A stretch of 64,000 nucleotides of DNA from Deltaproteobacteria bacterium UBA4427 (GCA_002390675.1 DGPZ01000106.1:45831-109830), one strand, 5' to 3'. Positions 46,082 through 54,782 are shown, numbered from the stretch's first letter. The notes: generated by a model from the letters alone, not told the origin. Made by a program: numbers and translations.

Positions 46082-46498
46082 ATGGATCGAGAATCGGTAG
46101 AACGTTTGCGATTCGATCGGCGCCTCGCACGTCGACGTGACTGGGTCGATGAGAATGATGTCCAGGCAAACATCGATGCGCTTCCCGACCTCACGGACAA
46201 GATGACGACCGTGGCCGAACTCGAAGCCGAGGAGGCTGCGACGGCAGAAGCTGCTGCGTTAGAAACGCCGGCGCCCGCAGTCATTGAAGCCGAAGCGCCC
46301 GTACCGATAGCAGGCGAATTCGGTGGCCCGACGAATTCGGGCGAATCTTCCTTTGGCGGCGGCTTCGGGGGCAGTACCCTCGACCGAACTTTTGACCGAA
46401 CTGCGGAGAGCAATCCTGGCGAATCGGACGGCGCCGCGAACAACAACACGGACAACGACGACCGCAACACCAACGAAGGCGGATCGTCCTTCTCCTGA
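46082..46498 (+). CDS. Small acidic uncharacterised protein
   Basis: Not recognised. 138 residues from ATG 46082, with GGAG nine bases upstream; the longer open frame starting at 45812 does not look coding. The first ~45 residues are basic then acidic (MDRESVERLRFDRRLARRRD...WVDENDVQANIDALPDLTDK) and probably folded or helical. The middle is Ala/Glu-rich and the last ~65 residues are Gly/Ser/Asn/Asp-rich and disordered (FGGGFGGSTLDRTFDRTAES...). No signal peptide. Divergent from bamD, 66 bases before the phosphatidyltransferase operon. Real gene likely; role unknown. Confidence 0.65.
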   Translation: MDRESVERLRFDRRLARRRDWVDENDVQANIDALPDLTDKMTTVAELEAEEAATAEAAALETPAPAVIEAEAPVPIAGEFGGPTNSGESSFGGGFGGSTLDRTFDRTAESNPGESDGAANNNTDNDDRNTNEGGSSFS

Positions 46499-46563
46499 TC
46501 CTGCCCGGAGCGAGTTGCCGAGGGGCGGCGCGTTCCTGATTCCGCAGCGGTGAACCCGATCGC

Positions 46564-47193
46564 ATGATCAAAGAGAATCTTGGCCACCGGATCGACGGGT
46601 GGATCCATACGCTCTTCCCGTTCCTGTTTTGGCGGGCGCTGAATCCCGATTTGCTGACGGTCCTTGGGACCGTTATCGCGGGTGCGTCAGGGCTCGCTTT
46701 TGCGTCTGGAGAGCTGCGACTCGGCGGCATATTGCTGCTATTCGGCGGATTCTTCGACCTTGTCGATGGCGTTGTGGCTCGCCATTTCGGTATATCCACG
46801 CGATTTGGAGCGTTCTTAGACTCGAGCCTCGACCGCGTTGTCGACATTTTGGCGATGGTCGGGCTTCTTGCCTGGTTCGTGGATCTTGGGCAGCCTGAAT
46901 GGGCCGCGATATGCGCTTGGATCCTCGTCGCGACGGTCCTCACCTCATACGCGAAGGCCCGTGCTGAGCTGATCATCGAGAGGATACCCGGCGGGCTTCT
47001 TGAAAGAGGCGAGCGGGTAGGGCTGCTGATTATTGGTTCTCTGACGGGCTGGCTGTCGCCGGTGCTGGTCATATTGGCGTTGGGATCGAGTGTGACGGTG
47101 GGGCAGCGCTTCCTCTACGCTTACCGAGAGATGCACCGACTGGATCGCGAAGAACGAGCCGCAGCATGCGAGGAAGCGAAGGACACACCATGA
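46564..47193 (+). CDS. CDP-alcohol phosphatidyltransferase
   Basis: Integral membrane enzyme that transfers a phosphatidyl group from CDP-diacylglycerol to an alcohol. 209 residues with about six helices. The full signature is present: Asp65, Asp68-Gly69, Ala72-Arg73, then eight residues to Gly82, Asp86 and Asp90. Long hydrophobic spans follow (VVDILAMVGLLAWFVDLG; WAAICAWILVATVLTSYA). The alcohol cannot be read from the motif; phosphatidylglycerophosphate- or inositol-phosphate-type products are both possible. Its stop overlaps the DUF1844 start (ATGA). Confidence 0.88.
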   Translation: MIKENLGHRIDGWIHTLFPFLFWRALNPDLLTVLGTVIAGASGLAFASGELRLGGILLLFGGFFDLVDGVVARHFGISTRFGAFLDSSLDRVVDILAMVGLLAWFVDLGQPEWAAICAWILVATVLTSYAKARAELIIERIPGGLLERGERVGLLIIGSLTGWLSPVLVILALGSSVTVGQRFLYAYREMHRLDREERAAACEEAKDTP

Positions 47194-47516
47194 CTTCTCA
47201 GGACGAGACGACAGGCCCAAAGGCAAAAGAAGAGACAGGCGAATCGGCGGTGACAGGTTCCGGAGATCTTCCGAAGGTCGATTTTTCGACCTTCGTGCTT
47301 TCTCTAGGAACGACAGCGCTCTACCAGCTGGGTGCGATGCCGGACCCGGCGAGCGGGGAGTCCGTAGAAGCCGATCCGCTCGTCGCGCAGCAGGCCATCG
47401 ACACCCTCGAGATGTTGCGAGATAAGACGATTGGGAATCTTGACGACTCGGAGCGACAGCTGGTCGATTCGCTGCTCTATGAGCTGCGCATGCGTTTTGT
47501 CGAGAACACGCGGTGA
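47190..47516 (+). CDS. DUF1844 family protein
   Basis: 108 residues. ATG 47190 overlaps the upstream stop by four bases, and its own stop overlaps the next start by four. After a charged, disordered ~30-residue N-terminus, the core VDFSTFVLSLGTTALYQLGA followed by DPLVAQQAIDTLEMLRDKTI and TIGNLDDSERQLVDSLLYEL matches DUF1844, a family common in deltaproteobacteria-like genomes. Function unknown. Position inside a phospholipid-ispE operon suggests a link to envelope or isoprenoid metabolism, though this may be only convenience of transcription. Confidence 0.82.
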   Translation: MTSQDETTGPKAKEETGESAVTGSGDLPKVDFSTFVLSLGTTALYQLGAMPDPASGESVEADPLVAQQAIDTLEMLRDKTIGNLDDSERQLVDSLLYELRMRFVENTR

Positions 47517-48511
47517 TCGAATGGGGCCAGGGTGAGAGTCCGGGCCGGCTCACGCTTCGGACTCCCGCAAAGGTCAACCTTGGCCTTCGACTCGTCGGGC
47601 AGCGGGCGGACGGATATCACCTGATCGAAAGCCTCTTTGTCCCAATCGATCTCTATGACGAGATCGAACTCGCCTGGCATGCTGGGCCCGACGCAATCCA
47701 GTTCTCCCTCGAATTCGCCGCCGATTGCGAATTGCCTCTAGGACTTTCGGATGTGACTGCGGGCCCGGACAATTTGGTCGTAAGGGCTGCCGAAGCATTT
47801 CGCGAGACTTCGGGCCAGGCCGGAACACTGGAAATCCGGCTGAGGAAGAGAATTCCCGCAGGTGCCGGCCTCGGAGGCGGATCGAGCGATGCGGGTGCGG
47901 TTTTGGCAGGCCTCGCACGTCTGGCCGGGACGGATTCTCCTGATTCGGACGCTCTTGCGGCCATGGCGCTCCAGCTTGGCGCGGATGTGCCGTATTTCCT
48001 CGCTCCGGAGCCCGCATTCGTGTCGGGTATCGGAGAACAGATCGAACCAATCGATTCGCTGCCGAGCTTCGCCCTCGTGATCGCGAATCCGGGGATTTCC
48101 GTCGCAACGGCGGAGGTCTACAGAGTTGCCGACCTGCTGCGCGATTCGTTGACGGAGCCCGAGGCAGGCTCTACGATGCGGGCGATTTCGAGGCTGCGAG
48201 GTGGCGTCGCGGACCAGGCGCCCGTCCTTGCGGATCTCCTCGTCAACGATCTCGAACCTGCTGCAACCCGACTCTGTCCCCCAATTGGCCGTCTACTCGG
48301 CCGACTGAAAGAGGCAGGAGCCCTTAGCGTGGTCATGTCGGGGAGTGGTGGGACGGTCTTTGGCGTGTTTCCCGACAGGGAGGCAGCGGAGATGGCTGCC
48401 AAGGTACTGCGGGTCAATGTGAATACAAAAGAAGTGCAAGTGTCGGGCGGGATCATGCCCCACGAAGCCTTCATTCGTGTGACCCGGACCCTCTCTGATT
48501 TTCAGGTCTGA
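47513..48511 (+). CDS. ispE: 4-diphosphocytidyl-2-C-methyl-D-erythritol kinase
   Basis: GHMP kinase of the MEP pathway, phosphorylating CDP-ME. 332 residues from GTG 47513, overlapping the DUF1844 stop. TPAKVNLGLRLVGQRADGYH opens the domain with the catalytic Lys. The ATP loop is IPAGAGLGGGSSDAGAVLAG (about 114-133). VVMSGSGGTVFGVF (about 275-288) is the third GHMP motif. With ispG elsewhere in the window, it shows the host uses the MEP route. Followed by tRNA-Gln and prs, an order familiar from deltaproteobacteria-like genomes. Confidence 0.95.
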   Translation: MIEWGQGESPGRLTLRTPAKVNLGLRLVGQRADGYHLIESLFVPIDLYDEIELAWHAGPDAIQFSLEFAADCELPLGLSDVTAGPDNLVVRAAEAFRETSGQAGTLEIRLRKRIPAGAGLGGGSSDAGAVLAGLARLAGTDSPDSDALAAMALQLGADVPYFLAPEPAFVSGIGEQIEPIDSLPSFALVIANPGISVATAEVYRVADLLRDSLTEPEAGSTMRAISRLRGGVADQAPVLADLLVNDLEPAATRLCPPIGRLLGRLKEAGALSVVMSGSGGTVFGVFPDREAAEMAAKVLRVNVNTKEVQVSGGIMPHEAFIRVTRTLSDFQV

Positions 48512-48551
48512 TTCACAGAAGAGGAACAGCTAAAAGTTTGAAGAAAATTCT

Positions 48552-48626
<75 letters not shown>

Positions 48627-48825
48627 CTCACCCTTGCTTGGCCACGGCGGTGAAGCGAATGACCGATTCGTAAACGGCCGAACAGGCAGGCGACCAAACA
48701 GGCAAACTAGACAAGTCGGCCTCAGTAGAGGCGATCGGGCGTTCGAAGACGGAAGTTCTTCGAGATGCCAGGGCTTCGGTCCTTAAGAAGCGTTCGTAGA
48801 GCTTATAGGGCAGGGGCTGCACATC

Positions 48826-49791
48826 ATGAGCAACACGACGAGAAAGGCGAGACGGATGCAGGATCTAAAGCTGTTCAGTGGCAACGCCAATATCGCGTTG
48901 GCGGGCTCCGTTGTTGGCTACCTCGATATTGACCTCGGTCGCGCCGAAGTCGGTACGTTTAGCGATGGCGAATGTGCGATCGAAATTTCTGAGAATGTCC
49001 GCGGTCTAGATTGCTTCGTTCTGCAATCCACCTGCGCGCCTCAGAATACTCACATGATGGAAATGCTGATCATGATCGATGCGCTCAAGCGCGCGTCGGC
49101 ACGGCGCATCACGGCGGTGATCCCGTATTACGGCTACGCCCGTCAGGACCGCAAGGTTCGGCCACGCGTGCCGATTACGGCGAAGCTCTGCGCGGATCTG
49201 ATACAGACGGCTGGCGCGGATCGCCTGCTTTGTATGGATCTCCACTCCGGCCAGATCCAAGGTTTCTTCAATATCCCCGTCGACAACCTCTACTCGACGC
49301 CGCTCATGCTCGGCGCAATCGAGCGTCGCATCGGCTCCGACGTCACGGTCGTTTCGCCGGATGCCGGTGGTACTGAGCGGGCCCGTGCCTATGCGAAGAA
49401 GCTCGGGGCAAATCTGGCGATCATCGATAAGCGACGCGAAGTCGCGAATGTCGCCGAAGTGATGAACATCATCGGCGATGTGAAAGGTCAGACATGCATC
49501 ATCGTCGACGACATGGTCGATACGGCCGGGACGCTCTGTGAAGCGGCACGCAGCCTAATGGAAGAAGGGGCCGTCGCGGTACATGCCGCGATTACGCATC
49601 CCGTCCTTTCGGGCCCCGCCCTCAAGCGTATTTCCGAGTCGCCCCTTAACGAGGTCATTGTGACCGACACGATTCCCCTCCGCCCCGATGCGGTGGATAT
49701 GGGCAAGCTTCACGTCGTTTCCGTCGCCGCTCCGATAGGCGAGGCGATTCGACGCATCAATAACGAGGAGAGCGTCAGCTCGCTCTTCTAG
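48826..49791 (+). CDS. prs: Ribose-phosphate pyrophosphokinase
   Basis: Makes PRPP from ribose 5-phosphate and ATP, the precursor of nucleotides, His, Trp and NAD. 321 residues; ATG 48826 chosen, though ATG 48856 (MQDLKLFSG) would match the usual family start. The class I motifs are clear: KLFSGNANIALA, the RQDRK ATP-binding flexible loop (YYGYARQDRKVRPRVPITAK), the metal-binding DLHSGQIQGFF, and the PRPP loop IIVDDMVDTAGTLCEAA (about 225-241). Follows tRNA-Gln and precedes rplY. Confidence 0.97.
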   Translation: MSNTTRKARRMQDLKLFSGNANIALAGSVVGYLDIDLGRAEVGTFSDGECAIEISENVRGLDCFVLQSTCAPQNTHMMEMLIMIDALKRASARRITAVIPYYGYARQDRKVRPRVPITAKLCADLIQTAGADRLLCMDLHSGQIQGFFNIPVDNLYSTPLMLGAIERRIGSDVTVVSPDAGGTERARAYAKKLGANLAIIDKRREVANVAEVMNIIGDVKGQTCIIVDDMVDTAGTLCEAARSLMEEGAVAVHAAITHPVLSGPALKRISESPLNEVIVTDTIPLRPDAVDMGKLHVVSVAAPIGEAIRRINNEESVSSLF

Positions 49792-49924
49792 AACAACAAA
49801 CATTCCTGACTAGGGAGTGGTGCCGACGGAGGCGCCAGCCCGATTGGGACGATCGTTTAGTCGCCTTTGCGAGTCTTGCTGACACTCTTGTGTGTGAGCG
49901 CGCGCGGGCGATGAGGAGAATAAA

Positions 49925-50584
49925 ATGGGTGATGTTAGTTTTTCAGTTGAATTGCGTGATTCCCGTGGCAAGGGTGCTGCTCGAGAGCTCCGGCGACGGG
50001 GCATGGTTCCCGGAATTGTCTACGGCGGTGGCAAGGAAGCGACGGCGATCTCGCTCGATGCATTGAAGTTCGACCAAATGATCAAGGCGAGTCATGCCGG
50101 TCTGAATACGCTGATCGACCTCGAGGGTGCTGCGGGCGCCGCGGGCAAGACAGTGATCGCGAAGGAGCTGCAGCGTGAAGCAGTGCGCGGGGGCCTGACC
50201 CACGTCGATCTCTACGAAGTCGATCTTACGGCGAAGATGGAAGTCATGGTCCCGATTCATCTTACGGGTACCCCCGCCGGCGTTGTTTTGGGCGGCGTGC
50301 TCGATCAGCAGCAGCGCGAATTGATGCTGCTCTGTCTGCCGAACGCGATCCCGGACGAAATCGCCGTGGATGTCTCAGGCCTAGAGCTCGGCGACTCGCT
50401 GCACGTCTCTGACCTCCCGGTGCCTGCTGGTTCAGAGGTTCATACCGATGCTTCTTTGACCATCGCGACGGTGCTTGTGCCCCGCGGTCTTACGGATGCC
50501 GAAGAGAGTGGCGAAGCTGCTGCCGACGAAGGCGAGGCCGTTGCAGTCGAAGGCGAGGCAGCCGCGGAAGATTCCGACAGCTGA
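49925..50584 (+). CDS. rplY: 50S ribosomal protein bL25 (CTC/TL5 form)
   Basis: Binds 5S rRNA in the large ribosomal subunit. 219 residues, the long CTC-type with a C-terminal beta domain. The N-terminal 5S-binding domain has SVELRDSRGKGAARELRRRG and MVPGIVYGGGKEATAISLDA. The C-terminal domain has VMVPIHLTGTPAGVVLGGVL and NAIPDEIAVDVSGLELGDSL. The last ~30 residues form an acidic Ala/Glu tail. GAGGAG lies eight bases before ATG 49925. Located between prs and pth as in many proteobacteria. Confidence 0.96.
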   Translation: MGDVSFSVELRDSRGKGAARELRRRGMVPGIVYGGGKEATAISLDALKFDQMIKASHAGLNTLIDLEGAAGAAGKTVIAKELQREAVRGGLTHVDLYEVDLTAKMEVMVPIHLTGTPAGVVLGGVLDQQQRELMLLCLPNAIPDEIAVDVSGLELGDSLHVSDLPVPAGSEVHTDASLTIATVLVPRGLTDAEESGEAAADEGEAVAVEGEAAAEDSDS

Positions 50585-50630
50585 GATTCTGTTCAGCGTG
50601 TACTCAGCCGGCACTCAGTCGGCAAAGGGG

Positions 50631-50653
50631 GCGGACCAGCAGGACTGGTCCGC
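50631..50653 (+). other. Hairpin between rplY and pth
   Basis: A perfect 9-bp stem (50631-50639 with 50645-50653) and 5-base loop, 46 bases after rplY. No T-run follows, so it may stabilise the transcript end or modulate read-through into pth. Confidence 0.45.
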
Positions 50654-50680
50654 GCCCGGGCCGGCGGATACGGCTGCCAG

Positions 50681-51397
50681 GTGGGCTATTTGAGCCAATT
50701 ATGTTCGTGGTTGTCGCGCTGGTTTCGGGGACTCAAGAATCCTCGGAATGCCGCCGCGGACTTGGCGAGCAACGGAGCGTCTCCTGCTGCGCCTTTCTCG
50801 GCGCCTCTTCCCACCCCTGAAATATTGATCGTCGGGCTTGGAAATCCGGGCCAGCAATACGCGGCCACCCGTCACAATGTTGGTTTCTGGATTGTTGATC
50901 GCCTCGCGGAGCGTGCCGGGGCGATTTGGCGCGAAGAGCCGACCTTCGAGGCGCTCGTTGCCTGCGTCGAACTCCACGGTCGAACGTGCCTATTGGCGAA
51001 GCCTTTGACGTTCATGAACCGCTCTGGGGTAACTGCGCTCGCGGCCTGCGAGCGATGGTCCAGCCTAGATCCGACGACGGATTTGCTCGTCCTGTACGAC
51101 GACATGGATCTGCCCACCGGGCGAATCCGATTGCGCCCAAAGGGCGGAAACGGGGGGCACAACGGGATCGGCGACATCATTGAGGCCCTCGCTACGAAGG
51201 CTATTTCCCGCCTTCGGTTCGGGGTCGGGCATCCCGGGGCGGATGGGCCCCCTGTGATCGATTGGGTGCTCTCACCGTTTGCGGAGGAAGAAGCCGAAGT
51301 GCTTCGTGCCGCAGTCGATCGAGCAGCGGACGCAGTCGGTGGGGTCGTCGAAGGCGGAATCGTATCTGCGATGGGACAATTTAACGCTCAAAATTAA
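50681..51397 (+). CDS. pth: Peptidyl-tRNA hydrolase with N-terminal extension
   Basis: Releases tRNAs from drop-off peptidyl-tRNAs. 238 residues, versus about 190 in the family. The enzyme proper begins near residue 46: EILIVGLGNPGQQYAATRHN contains the catalytic His, followed by LLAKPLTFMNRSG, LVLYDDMDLPTGRIRLRPKG and GGNGGHNGIGDII. The preceding ~45 residues start from GTG 50681 with a Trp-rich amphipathic-looking segment (LSQLCSWLSRWFRGLK) and a Pro/Ala linker, and are not part of the fold. There is no better downstream start. Last gene of the ispE-tRNA-prs-rplY-pth series. Confidence 0.93.
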   Translation: MGYLSQLCSWLSRWFRGLKNPRNAAADLASNGASPAAPFSAPLPTPEILIVGLGNPGQQYAATRHNVGFWIVDRLAERAGAIWREEPTFEALVACVELHGRTCLLAKPLTFMNRSGVTALAACERWSSLDPTTDLLVLYDDMDLPTGRIRLRPKGGNGGHNGIGDIIEALATKAISRLRFGVGHPGADGPPVIDWVLSPFAEEEAEVLRAAVDRAADAVGGVVEGGIVSAMGQFNAQN

Positions 51398-51426
51398 TTG
51401 TCAGGTTAATGTTTTCTTTATATAAC
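51398..51426 (+). promoter_or_regulatory. Promoter of pdxR
   Basis: TTGTCA (51398-51403), 17 bases, then TATAAC (51421-51426): a strong housekeeping-type promoter directly after the pth stop and pointing at pdxR. The predicted start of transcription (about 51433) falls inside the inverted repeat described next. Confidence 0.65.
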
Positions 51427-51458
51427 CGGACAATTTAGCTTGTCGGCCATTTGTCCGG
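51426..51458 (+). promoter_or_regulatory. Putative PdxR operator (inverted repeat over transcription start)
   Basis: CCGGACAA (51426-51433) and its exact reverse complement TTGTCCGG (51451-51458) are separated by 17 bases. Related TTGTC boxes occur at 51398 and 51440. The spacing and position over the start site fit a dimeric MocR/GntR regulator repressing or tuning its own gene. Binding is inference. Confidence 0.45.
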
Positions 51459-51474
51459 CTGATACTTTCGTTCT

Positions 51475-53043
51475 ATGGCCACTTCGCCCGCAGAAAAAGA
51501 TGCCGCCCGGTCCGTCGGTCTATCGATCGATGCCGCGTTGGATCGGCCTGCCTACCAGCAGATCGCCAAGCAGATCCAGCACGCAATTGAGGCGGGCTCA
51601 CGACGCCCAGGGGAGCGCTTGCCGGCGATCCGAACCCTGGCGAAGGTTTTGGGCGTTCATCGCGACACAGTGGCTCTGGCGTATGAAACACTTTCCGAAG
51701 CCGGTTTGGTTGAGGCTCGAGTGGGTGCCGGGACCTTTGTGAGATCGACCGTCGCGGGTTGGGCTGACGTGTCAGGTCGCGCCGACGAGCTCACAGGCGA
51801 AATGCGCACGAACGGTTCGGCTGAGCAGGAACTGGCTTTGGCGCCGCAGGTCGAGCGACTCATTGCGCTGGATAATATGCGCCCACGTTATTCGCCGCGT
51901 GAGGATACGGTCGCGCTGCATAGGCTGATCCCAGATCCTCGCTTTTACCCGATCGATGCATTCCGCAAATGTGTCGACGCGGCTCTTCGGGAAGAGGGTG
52001 CGTCGCTTTTCTCGTACGCGTCTCCAGAGGGTGATCTCGATCTTCGCCGCGCTATGTCCGACCGCTTTAGGCTTTTCGGAATTCATTATGCGCCGGAAGA
52101 GCACGTGTTATGCCACGGTGCGAGTCAGGGGATCTCGCTTGCGCTGCGCTTATTTACGCAGGCGGGGGATCAAGTTGCGGTCGAAGTCCCGACCTACGCG
52201 AACGTATTGTCGGCCTTTACGGGCTTGGGTCTGACGCCGGCTCCAATTCCAATGGACGACGAGGGCGCGGATCCCGATGCTCTAGATCGCATCTTGGCGA
52301 AGCCTGAGGTGAAGGCGTTCTACACGATCCCAAGCTTTCACAACCCGCTCGGAACCTCGACCTCGCTTGCGCGGCGCAAAGAAATTTTGCGGGTTGCGGA
52401 GCGGCACGGCGTCCCGATTATCGAAGATGGCTTCGAACTCGACCTTCGCTTCCAGGGGCCAGAGCTCCCTCCGCTAGCGGCACTGGACGAATCAGGAATC
52501 GTTGTGCTGCTTTTCTCCTTCTCGAAGTCGCTCTTTCCGGGCGTGCGGGTTGGGTCGCTTTCAGCGCGGGGTAGGGCGCTCGAAGGACTTGTTTCTTTGA
52601 AGCACGCGACGGATCTGTCCGACGCTTTGCTGTTGCAGTCCGCGCTAGCGCGTTTCGTGAAATCAGGGGAGTACGATCGCCATCTCGTGAAAATTAGAAA
52701 AGTGCTGCGCTCGCGGCATCGCGCCATGGACGAGGCCCTCGCCGCTTCGATGCCGGCGGGCACGACATGGACGGAACCAGATGGCGGCTATCAGCTCTGG
52801 CTCGAGCTGCCCGATGCAGTGGATACGCGCGATCTACTCGCTGAAGCTGCGCGCGCTGGGGTGCTCTATTCGCCAGGGGCGATGTTTATGCCCGATGCTC
52901 GGCCCTCGAGCGCGATGCGGCTAACGGTCGCATGTGCGGACGAAAAAGAAATTGCACGTGGCGTAGCAGCGTTAGGCGAAGTGGTTGAGTCCGCCCGCGG
53001 CCCACGTACGCATTCGGGATGGACGCCTGGAGATCACCTTTAG
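51475..53043 (+). CDS. pdxR: MocR/PdxR-type GntR-aminotransferase transcriptional regulator
   Basis: Regulator that fuses a GntR winged helix to a fold-type I aminotransferase domain binding PLP. 522 residues. The DNA-binding part is YQQIAKQIQHAIEAGSRRPG followed by ERLPAIRTLAKVLGVHRDTV (about 25-65). After a linker, the aminotransferase-like domain has GASQGISLALRLF, TIPSFHNPLGTS, IIEDGFELDLRF and the PLP lysine in LLFSFSKSLFPGVRVG. It lies just upstream of, and parallel to, pdxS and pdxT, so it very probably controls vitamin B6 synthesis. In several Gram-positives pdxR is divergent; here it is in tandem. An inverted repeat precedes it. Confidence 0.9.
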   Translation: MATSPAEKDAARSVGLSIDAALDRPAYQQIAKQIQHAIEAGSRRPGERLPAIRTLAKVLGVHRDTVALAYETLSEAGLVEARVGAGTFVRSTVAGWADVSGRADELTGEMRTNGSAEQELALAPQVERLIALDNMRPRYSPREDTVALHRLIPDPRFYPIDAFRKCVDAALREEGASLFSYASPEGDLDLRRAMSDRFRLFGIHYAPEEHVLCHGASQGISLALRLFTQAGDQVAVEVPTYANVLSAFTGLGLTPAPIPMDDEGADPDALDRILAKPEVKAFYTIPSFHNPLGTSTSLARRKEILRVAERHGVPIIEDGFELDLRFQGPELPPLAALDESGIVVLLFSFSKSLFPGVRVGSLSARGRALEGLVSLKHATDLSDALLLQSALARFVKSGEYDRHLVKIRKVLRSRHRAMDEALAASMPAGTTWTEPDGGYQLWLELPDAVDTRDLLAEAARAGVLYSPGAMFMPDARPSSAMRLTVACADEKEIARGVAALGEVVESARGPRTHSGWTPGDHL

Positions 53044-53067
53044 GAAGCGTTCAGTAATTGAAGTAGC

Positions 53068-53089
53068 GGCTGTTCGCTGTTGAACGGCC
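53068..53089 (+). other. Hairpin between pdxR and pdxS
   Basis: An 8-bp stem (53068-53075 with 53082-53089, one G-U pair) and a 6-base loop, 24 bases after pdxR. It could lower read-through from pdxR into pdxS. No T-run follows. Confidence 0.35.
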
Positions 53090-53160
53090 GACTTCGGGGT
53101 CGCGAGATTCCGAAAAAACTAAACACCAGGGTTTGCGCCCAACGTCGAGGAGGTAAATCG

Positions 53161-54081
53161 ATGTCGCAGGAAAACGGGAACGGAAATGGCGCGCTGCGCC
53201 GCGGGGCGGAGGCCTTCCAGTTGAAGGTCGGCCTCGCAGAGATGATGAAGAACGGCGTGATCATGGACGTCGTAGACCCGGATCAGGCCAAGGTCGCAGA
53301 GGACGCCGGCGCGTGTGCCGTGATGGCTCTCGAACGTGTGCCTTCGGATATCCGCCGAGACGGTGGCGTGGCACGTATGAGCAACATTGAAATGATCGAA
53401 GGAATTCAGCGGACGGTTTCGATCCCCGTGATGGCCAAAGTCCGAATCGGTCATATCCAGGAAGCCCGCGTATTGGAGGCGATGGGCGTTGACTTCATCG
53501 ACGAGAGCGAAGTGCTTACGCCGGCGGACGATGAACATCACGTTCTGAAGCACGACTACCGTGTTCCTTTCGTTTGCGGTGCTCGCAATCTGGGAGAAGC
53601 CCTTCGCCGCGTCGGAGAAGGCGCCGCCATGATTCGCACTAAGGGCGAAGCGGGCAGCGGCAACATCGTCGAGGCCGTGCGTCACCTGCGCACCGTGATC
53701 GGCGAAATGCGTGCGATCCAGGCGCTTCCCGAAGAAGAGCTGATGTCGACGGCCCGGGATATGGGCGCGCCGTACGACCTGGTTCGTTACGTCCACGATC
53801 ACGGCAAGCTGCCGGTTCCGAACTTTGCTGCGGGCGGCATCGCAACACCGGCTGACGCTGCTTTGTGTCGGAGCCTTGGTGCTGAAGCGGTCTTCGTTGG
53901 GTCGGGCATCTTCAAGAGTGCCGATCCGGCCAAGCGCGCTCGTGCCGTAGTGCACGCGTGCACGCACTGGGACGATCCGGAAGAAGTGTTGAACGCAAGT
54001 CGAGGACTGGGTGACGCGATGGAGGGCATCGAGATGGAAACCCTCGACGAGAGCGAGCGGCTGGCAAATCGCGGCTGGTAG
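53161..54081 (+). CDS. pdxS: Pyridoxal 5'-phosphate synthase lyase subunit PdxS
   Basis: TIM-barrel subunit of the DXP-independent PLP synthase; makes PLP from ribose 5-phosphate, glyceraldehyde 3-phosphate and ammonia from PdxT. 306 residues from ATG 53161, preceded by GAGGAGGTAAATC. Motifs: GLAEMMKNGVIMDVVDPDQA, VPSDIRRDGGVARMSNIEMI, the first catalytic Lys in PVMAKVRIGHIQEARVLEAM, the second in MIRTKGEAGSGNIVEAVRHL, and the phosphate loop FAAGGIATPADAALCRSLGA. Followed 113 bases later by pdxT. Very secure. Confidence 0.97.
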   Translation: MSQENGNGNGALRRGAEAFQLKVGLAEMMKNGVIMDVVDPDQAKVAEDAGACAVMALERVPSDIRRDGGVARMSNIEMIEGIQRTVSIPVMAKVRIGHIQEARVLEAMGVDFIDESEVLTPADDEHHVLKHDYRVPFVCGARNLGEALRRVGEGAAMIRTKGEAGSGNIVEAVRHLRTVIGEMRAIQALPEEELMSTARDMGAPYDLVRYVHDHGKLPVPNFAAGGIATPADAALCRSLGAEAVFVGSGIFKSADPAKRARAVVHACTHWDDPEEVLNASRGLGDAMEGIEMETLDESERLANRGW

Positions 54082-54194
54082 TTCAGCTGTGCTGAGGCCC
54101 TCGATCGGCCCAACGCATGTGCGGGCGGAGGCGGTTAACCGTTTCCGCTCGCCCCGTTTCGGTCTAGAGCAAACGAAAGAAAGGATTTGGTTCA

Positions 54195-54782
54195 GTGGCA
54201 GCTTCACGACCCCTCGTCGGCGTACTTGGGATTCAAGGCGATATCGAGAAGCATCTCGCAGTCCTCGACCAGATCGGTGCGGATGGACGCCGTGTGCTTG
54301 CGCCGAAGCATCTAGAAGGCCTCGCTGCGCTCATCTTGCCCGGTGGCGAGAGTACGACCATTTCAAAGGGACTTGTTAGGCACGAACTCGTCGAGCCAAT
54401 CGTGGCTTTTGCGGAGGCCGGAGGGGCGATTCTCGGGACCTGTGCCGGTGCGATTCTGATCTCTCGTGAGGCGAAAAATCATCCTGTTCCGACTCTTGGC
54501 CTCGTGGATGTGACCGCCGAGCGAAACGCTTATGGCACACAGCTCGACTCCTTTGTGGCAGAGGCGGATATCGATAGCGATCCAGGCTTCATCGGGATGG
54601 AGTGCGTTTTTATCCGAGCGCCCCGATTATCCAAGCTTGGAGGCGAGATAGATGTCCTTATGCGCGTGGAGGGCGAGCCTGTTCTCGTTCGGGAGGGGAA
54701 GCGCTTGGCCTGTACTTTTCATCCAGAGCTAACGCAGGACACGCGGGTGCATCAGGCACTCCTCGAGACTCTCGAGGGTTGA
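54195..54782 (+). CDS. pdxT: Pyridoxal 5'-phosphate synthase glutaminase subunit PdxT
   Basis: Class I glutamine amidotransferase that supplies ammonia to PdxS. 195 residues from GTG 54195. VGVLGIQGDIEKHLAVLDQI opens the domain. LILPGGESTTISKGL is the PdxT-specific GGES(T) loop. GGAILGTCAGAILIS has the nucleophilic Cys (about residue 83). The catalytic His and Glu lie in CTFHPELTQDTRVHQ. The pair pdxS-pdxT gives a complete de novo PLP route. Convergent to the arylamine N-acetyltransferase gene. Confidence 0.96.
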   Translation: MAASRPLVGVLGIQGDIEKHLAVLDQIGADGRRVLAPKHLEGLAALILPGGESTTISKGLVRHELVEPIVAFAEAGGAILGTCAGAILISREAKNHPVPTLGLVDVTAERNAYGTQLDSFVAEADIDSDPGFIGMECVFIRAPRLSKLGGEIDVLMRVEGEPVLVREGKRLACTFHPELTQDTRVHQALLETLEG

